Assembly: GCF_910592395.1 (NCBI RefSeq)
Contig: NC_088312.1
Location: 62,001 to 126,000, forward strand
Direction of reading: 5' to 3'
From: Lineus longissimus
Lineage: Eukaryota; Nemertea; Pilidiophora; Heteronemertea; Lineidae
Length of the DNA: 64,000 bases
Shown here: positions 54,011 through 64,000 of the stretch, piece after piece
Layout of the letters: each line of letters starts with the position of its first letter
Numbering within the stretch: the first letter of the stretch is position 1
The notes under the pieces: generated by a model
What the model was told of the DNA's origin: nothing
Database searches by the model: none
Seen by the model: only the letters and a program-made list of their open reading frames with translations
Program-made: the position numbers and the translations under genes

Positions 54011-57000
54011 ACTGACAAGAAAGCTGATAATGATATAGACATGATAAGGACACTGAGTGACATTTATTGAAAATAAGATAATTGTAGGCCCGAAGAAAAC
54101 TTGAATATTTACATAATGAGCACATCTGTATCTGAGCATGAATGAGGTGTATTTACCAGTAAGTACAAGAACAGCTGCATGATGAGGACCATTAAAAAGG
54201 CAAAGCCCGGGAGTGGGGCAAAACCGCCACCACTTACTCCAAGGTAAATACATGCAAAACTAATATATACCAAGTCCTCTTAAAGGGAGAGGAGGGAGGG
54301 AAAATTGTGATATTTAAAACGTGACGTAGCTTCGTGTAAATCTAGAGCAAGAATGATGCCCAGGAATCTGGGCCACCGAGCTTGCTCATGCTAAGGCGTG
54401 ATTGGCTCCCCATGTCACGTGAGGATGCTGGAAGAAGCTGATTGGCTGACGTTCGTGCAGCTCAGCGTGCAAACTGACCTGGGAGAGCATAGTAATTAGT
54501 TATTTGGCATGATACAACAAAGATCCGTAATGTCACAACCATAGGCCATAGTGATTGTGATATAAACGAGCTGTACCACCGACCTCACGATGCCACCAAC
54601 CGTAAACAAGATGGCATGCCTCATGCGTTTTAAATAGAGGGAGACTCCGTCATTCCTATTGTTTGAGATTGGACAGGTGTGAATTAATCTGGCAATTAGC
54701 CTCCTGTGCATTGGTGCATGCAAACTAAAATGTTTGGTTTTTGCTAATTAAGGGGCAAATAAATCAGCCAAAAGTTTGGAAAGCTTCACAAATGATTGTC
54801 GCAAGGAAGTACTTTATGATAGTTTGCGAAATTTTGATTACTTCTAGGTGGAAAGTAATATTTTTCGCATATTTGTTGGGAAAAAAATTTGAAAATCCTC
54901 CAATTTTCAACCCCCCATTTAGGCCTACACTATGAATTTTTCTCCAATAAAGCTGAAATCTTGGGAATATAATCCTAAGAGTTATATCAACCACGTCTGA
55001 AGTCGGGAGTTTGTATCAAATGTATAGTTTCGGAGCTAACGCAGCTAGAAAAGCCCCCAAAACCCAATTTCTCAGGAATTTACACTACGGGCTACGAGTG
55101 AAGCAAGCATTACAGATTACCAAAATTTTCAACCTATAGATGGACTCATCGAATATCCATCCAAATCACTCCAAATTTTGCCAGTAAATACCTAGACATA
55201 TATAGAATTGTGTCAGAAGTCGGGAGTTGGGATTATTTTAACACCCCGCCCAAAAAGCCAACTTTATTGATATTTCCTATGCATTTTCCATTGGGCTTGC
55301 CAGGACCAATTAAGCAGGTGCACTAATTGGCTTGATTGGCTAGGCCCGCAATAGCTGGTAATGCAAATGACTTTCAATATACTCGTATATAGAATGATCC
55401 AAAGGATGATTTTCAAGAAAGTTTTCTATCTATCTAGGTTCTGTCTGGTGACTACGACTTGCCCCACTCGTTCCGGATAAAGATGGACCGGTGTAGAAGT
55501 AGAACATCCCCCTGGAAAAGTGTCGATCAGGCGCTAGAAGGTGGGGGAAATTTAACAACGAACGGTACAAATTCTGGAGAGAGCAATTCGAATCGTTATT
55601 CTTACCTTAATGTTGTTGTTGATGTGTCTATCATTAACCAAGGCCACCAGGTTATAATCATGAGGCGACAAAGAGCGCTTGGAGTGCCGCTCGTTTTTGG
55701 GTCGGGTCAGGTCAGTTGATTGTCTGCTCGATATCTGCTCAGGCATGTTATACCTTGGTTATGTTTAAACTGAGTTTTGACCATGAGGTTCAGGATGTGG
55801 AGCACCAAGTGGCTCACTTGCCCGGCGATGCGTAAAATTATACGATTATAACACATCTTCTATACAAATAGGAGAACCAGTTTATAGTAGACATTGCCGT
55901 TGTAATCGTAAAGATAATTGCATGTTCAGTGGAACACCTCGGTCAGCAGGAGACAGTCCTGCAGGGTGTGTTCAGTCACAACACGTTTACTGCAACAACA
56001 CAGTGTACATCAGCAAAACTTTCAACCAATCAGAAGGAAGCAAATTTGTGACGTCCAACTCGTAAAACATGTAGATCCATGTTGGAGGGTGACGAAGTGT
56101 CAGAATCATATATCGTCTTTCGTCAGGCCTTAACCGGTATAAACGAAGGTCAATGAAACTCTCCTCATCTACATTGTTTGCTTCATGTTCTAATCCAATG
56201 AATAGTTGCGATACTGATTAAAGATACATGTATATACATGTATCTTAAATTTGAATTAGTGATGAAATGAATTTTAACCTTATACTCACGCAGCGCTTAT
56301 AAAGGCATCATTAAGCTCTGTTCTCGATTTGCCTGAAGCCTATTGCTCCTTTCGAGATGTCCAGTACTGTTCGTCAGACGTCATGACAATTCACAATAAA
56401 ATCTTTCAGCGCAAATATTCCAAGCCTGGTTGGCATAACCACTGGGAGAACGTATCGGTATTTCATCTTCAAGTGAATGTATAGGTGAGCTATGGATTAG
56501 TATTTGAGAACAGCGCTTTTCTGTCAAAGAAATAAGTTACATTCCATCTGGCTTTGCGTAAAGTTGGCATACTTCATGTACAGCGCCCCGCAAAGAATCC
56601 CTTTGCATTTTCCACCAGTTTCGCATGAACCAAATCTTAAGATCTTTTGCAGTAGTCGAACCTTCAACTTGTTTACCTGGTTTTCTCGAATTTCCCAATC
56701 AGCTAGTCTCCGCGTTCTCCTGCACTGTTCTCCGTCATCCAGCGGTACTGCCGCGCTGAGATCGATTGAACCATCTCCACCTTAGGACTACCTTATTGGA
56801 CAGATCAAGGATAGCCCTGAGGATTGGCATTAAGATAGGGTAAGTAAACCTCTTTAATCCAAGAGCTAATCAAGTTCTAGTTTATGATACTTGTTGATCT
56901 CATAACACGCCCTTCGCTTTCAATGAGACGACATTGTTAAGCTCATGGTCACCTCATGACCTTGAACTAGGATAGAATAAGGGCCATCACTAAAGGGTTG

Positions 57001-58886
57001 CACGCTACGGTTTCTCAGTTCGATGGTTTAAAAGGAATGCACGATCAGAAAGAAAATAACATTCAAAGGTCAAAGGGGCATTTCTAAGATTATCTCAAAG
57101 TCAGTATCAGTCAATATCAATTTGATTGGCAACAAAATTCCAGTCAAACCCAGCTTTTTTCTCAAAGCGTCTTTCACCACACGTTTCTCATGGTATGGTG
57201 ATAAATTCGCACAACAAGAGGTCATCTGCAATGGGCGAACGCCCCTTATTGATTTGAACTTCAAAAGTATCCGATGATAACGGCAAACTGTTTGAAATCT
57301 CATGCCTCTGTCAGTTGATCAGTTGATAAGGCGTAAAACGAAGGGCCACTTAGGTACCCTCGCTTAAAAGTTTGGAGGTAATGGCTGTCTCAGAATAAGT
57401 TGATGAGTATACTGAATGCGCTGGCTGTTTTTTGCCCTCAGTTGTTTGCAGAAACCATGCGATGCCTTGGGCTATTGGCAGTATGGAGTGAGACGTTTAT
57501 TTACGGAAAGCAGCGATGAGAAAGGCCGAGTCCTCTGATCTTTAACTTTCACAGCAGGATTTTACCTACAAATTTCAATACCTTATGTCAGCAGTGTGTT
57601 TGTGAGGAAGATTCTTCTTCTTCACCTTCACAGCTGCAGTGTTTCTACGGACCTCGTGACCTTGGACAACCTTTAAAGATCACTAGCATCTGTTGGAACC
57701 CCGTTGCCCTTTTTACCCATCCATTTAAACTGCAGATGTCAGTAACTGGGATAATACTGGGAACTCATGTTGTTGTTGAGCTGGCGAAACCTCTAACTTT
57801 CAAGGTCAGTTTTTTCCTAAGTGTTTGTTATCAAAGGTAGACTATCTTGAAATGTTAGAGAATTGCGCATTGCCGCCCATCAATTCGTTAGCAAAATGCC
57901 CAAAGGTCAATTGGTATCAGGCCATTTGTTGCTAAAGAGAAATTTTCGTGAATTGAAGAATAGTAACTTGGATGACATGACATGACTACTACTATTATCA
58001 CACGCCATTTTACGGTTGAGGGAACGCCAACATAGCCACGGTGCAATCAAGCTAGTGATTTTGTGAGGCCTATTCTACCACACCATGCAATTTTGAAGAG
58101 ATAGTGCCTTGTTGAAAGATTGAAAGCCTGAGAAATGTCTACTTGAGTGAATATCTTTACGCAGGTGGAACTGCATACTGGTATATACGAACATAAAGTA
58201 TAGAGAAGAAAAAGTTTCAGGAAAGAAAAAGTAAGACTCGTCTCTCTGCACTGCTCAAGTGTGTCTGTCAGTGACGGTTTCCTTTAGATTAATATTGTAC
58301 CTGGTGAACTAACAAGTTACAGGAATAGTATGTTGATTGCATCGAGACTCAACTATAGACAGCATACGAATATTCAAGCATCGCCACTCTACTCTTCAAG
58401 CGGTCTGAACCAAATTAAGTTGGACGTAGCATGTGGTACGTTATATGTTCAGATTTGGGACAGTATACAGTGTGAAAATGCTTTTTAAATATTTGATAAA
58501 TGGATCTGTGTATTATATTAGCATACCACAATCTCGAAGAGGTAGGAAACAGGTGTTGTAGCGAGTGGTAGTACTCCTAACATCTTCTGTGCAGAATGGA
58601 ATGGAATGGAACGCCCTTTACCTGGCCAGAAGCTGTGAGGTACAATCGCTCCCAGAAGTCTAGTTAGCTAAATTGACATTCTGTTCAGGGGAAGAATAAG
58701 CTCTTGGGAATGAATCCATTTGATTTTAAACAAAAGTTGTTGCAGAGAAACATAGATCGCAACTGGTGCAACTACGCACAAGTATAGTGTTCGTAAATGT
58801 TGAAACGAGCCAAATAAAACAAGCCAAACTGAACGAACCATATGCACAATCTAAACATGAAATTGAAGATTACGTTTCGATGTAGA

Positions 58887-59430
58887 GAACTTGAATGGCA
58901 TTCACCACCTTCTCAGGAATCCCGTAACTTCATGGATGGCAAAACGAGTAGTCCTGGTGATTGAGTCGAAGGCCTTCTTGAAGTCAATAAAGGTTATATT
59001 GAGAACGTGCAGAGAACTGAAATGGCATTCACCACCTTCTCTTGAATTCCATAACTTCATGAATGACAGACATAGCAATCATGTCATTGATCCAGTCGAA
59101 GGCTTTCTTGAGGTCAATAAAGGTTATGTTGAGTGGAAACTGCTGATCCTGGAAGCCAACCATGGTCCTCAGGAGGATGTACATCTACTGGGCACAACTT
59201 CTTCCCTTCTGGAAGCCGGCCTGGTGGATCGACTTGATCTAAGGATTTTGTAGTCGACCTTGGCAGCGAAAGACATGAGGCTGACTTCCCTGTAGTTGGA
59301 CCTCATGAATAAGACTCCTTCCCTCAGCAGCGGGACCATGATGTTAATGATGGACCGTTTGGGTGGTTGCAGTGTTGTCTACACTTCACCGAAGAAGTTT
59401 TGGTTCAGCCATTTGGTCACCACCTTCTTG
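58887..59430 (-). mobile_element. Degraded LINE reverse-transcriptase fragment
   Basis: On the minus strand, about 59345-59242 reads SNYREVSLMSFAAKVDYKIL, typical of the NYR-ISL motif before the catalytic core of non-LTR retrotransposon RTs. About 59130-59085 reads LNITFIDLKKAFDWI, the RT motif A with its catalytic Asp. Frames are broken between the two. A 130-bp tandem duplication repeats motif A (VLNITFIDFKKAFDSI near 59000-58960). No YADD box, endonuclease or poly(A) tail was found, so it is a pseudogene of uncertain clade (RTE/CR1/Jockey-like). Confidence 0.75.
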
Positions 59431-59680
59431 GAGTGCTCAAATCAAAACAGTATTCTCGAAACGACTGTGAGGCAAATTTGAAAATGGCCGTTTTTCCGTG
59501 ACTGTATATCCTCCATCCAGCTCATTTAAAGGTGATCTTAGTACATAGCCATGTAATGATATCCCTACATTGTTATCTGTAAACGGTACAGAAGTATCAT
59601 TATTGCAAATCATGTACTTTTCCTCTTCAGATCCTACCATAAAATCCAACCTCATATGACAAATTGACTTGACTTTCAAT

Positions 59681-62600
59681 ATGACGGCCGGCTCGGAGGG
59701 AAAGATTGGCATCTTTGTGGGTATATTGGTGATCGGATTCTGCGCCTGGTGGAGCCTGGATGACGAGAATGATCACGTTGTGCGGGTCCTGCGGAGACCT
59801 CCGGATAACGAGTATGATTATATCATAGGTAAATAACGAAGTTCTCCATGCTTTGTCAAGGTCTCCGTGTGGTCGCGTTCGCATCTTGATCAACCACACC
59901 GACTTGCTGACAGCACGCTAGTATCCAGTCATGCCAGCTGAGTCTTCGTAATGTAGAAAACCTCTGCTCACCTTGACGGTCTAATCCGAATTTCTCTCAT
60001 CTGCTTCGACGTCAACATTTTGTCCACTCTGATCAAAACACTCATTGAGGAAAACCCATAGCAGCCAGATTGCAGTCAAAGTCTCTATCTTTCTCTAGTT
60101 GGCGCTGGTACAGCAGGATGCGTGCTAGCCAACAGGCTGAGCGAGGACCCCGAGACTAGCGTCCTCTTGATAGAGGCTGGTGGTGATGGGACACATCCTA
60201 GCCTGGAGGTCCCAGGTGATGCTCGCAGTATGCTGCACACGACTCATGATTGGAAGTACCGAACCGTGAGGCAACCGAGAGCGTGTCAAGGCATGACCAA
60301 CCAGGTCAGTATGCAGCAACTTAATCGCTTAAAAAAGACGCCCTTGTGCTCTCTTTAGATCTGACTTGCTTGTACCGATGAGCTGAGCTGAAATAGGATT
60401 CACTGAGAACACATTCCTATGCCGAATCGGGGAATGGAAGTGTTTTGATAAGTTTGAAAATGCAATGATTATGGTAATAAATGTAGATTTGTAAACGTAG
60501 GCATTTCAAAGAGGGGGCGTCTCCTTTGTCTTTAATTTCGACTTGATCTCTTGCAGTCGTGTCAGTGGCCCACAGGGAAGACCCTGGGTGGCACAAGCGC
60601 CATTAACGGGATGGTGCACGCTCGGGGAAGTCGTCATGACTTCGATGGCTGGGAGAATATGGGAGCAAGAGGCTGGAACTACGAGGAGGTGCTACCGTAC
60701 TTCATCAAGTCAGAGAACATGCAAGATCCGGAGTTATCGAAATCCCGTAAGTTGATGAAGTGTCGTCTGACCATATTTAGCTCAGGCTTGTTGGTGTATA
60801 ATTTCATGTGTTACGGTTTCCTTCCTCATGCTCACCTCTATTCTATTTCGATATTCTAGAAAAGGATTTGTTGCTAAAGTATCCATTGAAGATACTGTAT
60901 CTCACTCAATACTTTGGCACTTCTGGCCATGGGAGGACGTAAGAATAACAACCCACTATAGTTATTATCCGTTGTCTTTTCAGCCTACCACGGAACCTCC
61001 GGACCAATGAAGATAACCGTCACCAAGGTGTCACCAATTGGAGATTACTTCTACGAAGCTGGCCTCGAACTCAACATGTCCTCCGGGGAGGACTACAATG
61101 GCGCAGAACTCGAAGGTTGGTGTTATACTATACTTATCACACAAACACTCGACGAGATTACGAAATGGTAAGATCCGATTTTGCTTTGTCAGACCATAGG
61201 CTAGTCTCTGCTTCCTGTGCGATCACAACTTGGTCGACATTGACTTGTGAAAGCTTTTAAAGATGACATGCGTTTGTCATCACAGATGCAAAGTCAGCAA
61301 ATCATCTCAGCCAGCTAATCCAATACTTTTTTATTTCAGGTATTCATTACGCCCAAACCAATATATTTGAGGGCAAAAGAGCGAGCACCTCTAGGATGTA
61401 CCTCTATCCTGTCATGACAAGGGATAACTTACACGTGGTGGTACACGGGCATGTCACGAAGGTGGGCAAGCGACCAATTATATTCCCGACTTCTAACTAT
61501 ACTCCCTACTTTGAAAGCACTGCTGGTTCTTTAATTTACTGTATTGCATGCATACAGTTGCATTTATAACGATGGGATAATGTTACAGACAACTCACCTA
61601 ACATAAGCTCTTATCTTTTCTCTACAAGTGGTGGTATCAGCATTCTCAATAACATTGCCTTTAATACATTTCAGATCCTTTTTAAAGGCACTGCTGCCAT
61701 CGGTGTAGAATACATGCTGAAGAATGGCACGAAGATATCAGTGATGGCGGGTAAAGAAGTCATCGTTTCAGCTGGGGCCATCGGGAGTCCACATCTACTC
61801 TTGTTATCTGGTGTTGGACCCAAGGAGCAATTGTCAAGGTTAGGCGTAAGTAGGATGTTAAGTGCAGAAATTCATTGACGAAGTGACTCTCGTTGGCTTA
61901 ATTGTTTGATGTGTTTACACGTAGCAACGAAGTCTCTGCGCAATTGCAGGAGATTGGCATCGTGTTGGAAGAAGACCACTGGTGAGGAAGGACATCATGG
62001 TCATGCCCTGGAATGCATACGGTGGTGGAGGAGCACCTGTTTTCTTCTAGATTCCGCAGACCGCAGTTTTCGCAGACCTCCAAGTGAGCCAGAACCTCCA
62101 GGACCATGTGTGTACATGGCATACTCATATTCGGCTTGTTGTTTCTTCCAGATTCCAGTTGTCGCAGACCTCCCCGTTGGCCAGAACCTCCAGGACCATG
62201 TGTGTACATGGGGGCCCGAGGTCCTTATATCTCAACCTCTATCCATCCTTGAGGAGGACATAGATACATTCGGAGTCAAGTTTGAATATCAGATGTATAA
62301 GACAGGTGAGGAATCATGTTCAACCTCGGAGCATATGATATGATTGTTAAACTGTTGCCAGGCAATTGACCCGAGACATTGATCTTGACTGCAAGGCTGA
62401 TGACACCACTTCGCTCCAGGTTCATTCCCGGGTTAGGCATTAGGTGGTGCAGACCATGAAAGGCAGGATCATCCCAAAGCCGGGTGTTGCTGTCCACGTT
62501 GTATTCTTGATGGAGTAGCATGAGATTAAATTAGGCTTCTGGTGGCGCCATACAGTAGCTTTAAACAGAAGGGAGCATGAAAACACATTCAGAGTGTACA

Positions 62601-63485
62601 GAAATGACAAATATGGATGGCTTATGGAAGAACATTGCAGTGATAAGTTTTGTTACATCTACAATTCCGTGTGTCTTACAGGAATGAGGGCCAAAGGTTA
62701 TGGCTTGGACAACCTGATCTGGCTCAGAACCAAGTATCAACAGGAACTCTGGCCGGACATCCAAATCCATATCATCCCTGAACTGGCGGGAACCGATAAG
62801 AAAGGTGTCACCATGAAGAAGTTCTTTGGTTTTGATGCTGAGGTAAGTCGTCTGGTAACTCTTCCTGCCACTATTCACGTTTTCGAACTGCCAGTTGCCA
62901 AACAGATTACCAATAACTAACTTCGAGCCGAATATTTATTCACACCCGCCTTATGAATATTGGATCCTACTCTTTGAGCAAGTGATCCAAAGACAATGCA
63001 GCCAATAGTCACCTTGAAGGAAGGAAGAGCCCATCGACTATGTTACTTGTTTTTAGGCCTACTTTGAGGAGTAGCAAGTTTAGGTATTAAGGTGACCAAG
63101 GTAAAACCTTATCGAATGTGGACCTATCCTGGCCAATTGGAACTGATCACCCTAAATAACAAAGACGATGTTTAATGAACTATTCCTGCCTGTTGTCTGA
63201 CCAGTTCTATTCGCCACTGTGGGAACAAGTCATGTACACATTCGAGTCTTTCCTGATTCCTCGTCACATGGGATTACTATTCCTTTCTGGTGTTCTTATT
63301 GTTGCAGCTATGGGAACAATATTACAACCACCGTCGAGGCAAGCATGGCTTCACCCCCATGATCAGCCTGACACGGCCAAAGTCCAAGGGCTACCTCCGG
63401 CTTAAAACCAAGGATCCAAAGGACCATCCAATCATTGATCCGAATTATTATGCAGATGACGACGACGTCAAGAGAATTATTGAAG
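59681..63485 (+). CDS. GMC-family FAD oxidoreductase B, paralog of gene A, 3' end outside window
   Basis: Same family as the gene at 49354-53485 and transcribed away from it. Exons: 59681-59828, 60099-60304, 60557-60746, 60984-61115, 61340-61461, 61675-61845, 62152-62305, 62682-62842 and 63308-63485, all in phase. The last one to two exons (catalytic His/Asn region) lie beyond 64000 or were not recognised. N-terminal anchor [18 protein letters not shown], then [13 protein letters not shown] (FAD fold). Signature 1 region is [18 protein letters not shown]; signature 2 is [15 protein letters not shown]. Compared with gene A, the 254-nt exon is split here into 132 + 122 nt by one intron. A partial duplicate of the exon at 62152 lies just upstream. 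Confidence 0.94.
62041..62118 (+). repeat. Partial duplicate of the seventh exon of GMC gene B (pseudo-exon)
   Basis: The sequence from an acceptor-like TTTCTTCTAG through CAGAACCTCCAGGACCATGT to GTGTACATGG repeats the start of the true exon at 62152-62305, about 100 bases upstream. It reads [11 protein letters not shown] then [12 protein letters not shown], against [20 protein letters not shown]. It lacks the rest of the exon, so it is probably not a working alternative. Confidence 0.8.
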
Positions 63486-64000
63486 GTAAGGTAGGCCTAA
63501 TTTGGCACAGCTGTCATAGAAATGGATAGAAAATGCACTTAGACTGTGTTCGATATCCACTTGATGGCTCTTTTGGGCATGTTTTGAACTCCGTGAGTTT
63601 GCCACGAATCGGGCGGTCGGCATTGGTTCCTCATTGTCCCCCCATTACCTGTTGGCCTGAGTGTGTCCGTGCACCTGGCCAGGTAGGCTCTCACTGGTCT
63701 GAAACTGTCGGCTCTCCTGGAAGATATGGTGTGCACTGATTTTGGTCTGCCTTCTAATGAGAGTGAACTGGCTGTAACACTAATCCTCACGTGGGATTCT
63801 AGCCTCTTAGTCGTGTTCTTAGAAAGGTCACTAATTTGCAGCAGTAAGAGTGAGGGGTTGCTATAACTACATTCCTTAATGAGGTAATGAGGACTATGAA
63901 TAAGACGTGGTCAATGTTCCTGTTGAATCCCAGAATGTCTTTTTCGGACCAACGCAACTTTGACAAGCGCCATTCACATAAGGCTTTGGTTCCTCTTCTA

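Larger units (their letters stand above)
53486..59680. other. Intergenic spacer between the divergent GMC paralogs
   Basis: Probably holds the promoters of both genes. Visible contents are a 65-bp imperfect duplication (53886-54010) and a LINE reverse-transcriptase fragment (58887-59430). Otherwise it is AT-rich without recognisable exons; the short ORFs there resemble nothing known to me. Confidence 0.5.

Overview
This is eukaryotic, almost certainly metazoan, nuclear DNA. The genes are split into many short exons with GT/AG introns. The encoded families (a gp91phox-type NADPH oxidase, a mitochondrial-type thiolase, an EF-hand/coiled-coil/Rab protein and animal-type GMC oxidoreductases) point to an invertebrate. 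I favour a lophotrochozoan such as a mollusc, annelid or brachiopod, but that is inference; nothing in the window fixes the taxon. No tRNA, rRNA, CRISPR array or bacterial operon was seen.

Layout. (1) 1-6634, minus strand: a NOX2-like NADPH oxidase, 11 coding exons seen, with its 3' end beyond the left edge. Introns 4 and 5 hold large tandem arrays (32-bp and 40-bp units). (2) 6635-8810: divergent spacer between NOX and the thiolase, with a 0.94-kb element bounded by 24-bp inverted repeats. (3) 8811-12038, plus: acetyl-CoA acetyltransferase (ACAT1-like), complete except its first exon. (4) 12039-22749: gene-poor, with an orphan sulfatase exon, a diverged ~70-bp array, and a 3.34-kb element with perfect 33-bp inverted repeats and TAA duplications. 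That element encloses the tail of a Ty3/gypsy-type pol ORF. (5) 22759-46064, plus: a complete 22-coding-exon gene for an 848-residue CRACR2A/RASEF-type large Rab GTPase. Seven minisatellite arrays lie in its introns, including about 75 copies of a 49-bp unit. (6) 46112-49353: spacer with duplications and a 30-bp foldback. (7) 49354-53485, minus: a complete 607-residue membrane-anchored GMC oxidoreductase. (8) 53486-59680: spacer with a degraded LINE reverse transcriptase. (9) 59681 to the right edge, plus: a paralogous GMC oxidoreductase, 3' end outside the window.

Gene structures were built by joining exons at GT/AG sites and checking phase and family similarity remembered from known proteins. 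The Rab-type gene and the first GMC gene close in frame from ATG to stop, which strongly supports them. The two GMC genes form a head-to-head paralog pair with nearly the same exon plan, differing by one intron inside an exon of 254 nt. I see no functional link among the other genes. The most unusual features are the density of minisatellites in introns, the inverted-repeat elements, and a dispersed ~100-bp AT-rich repeat family found in several introns.
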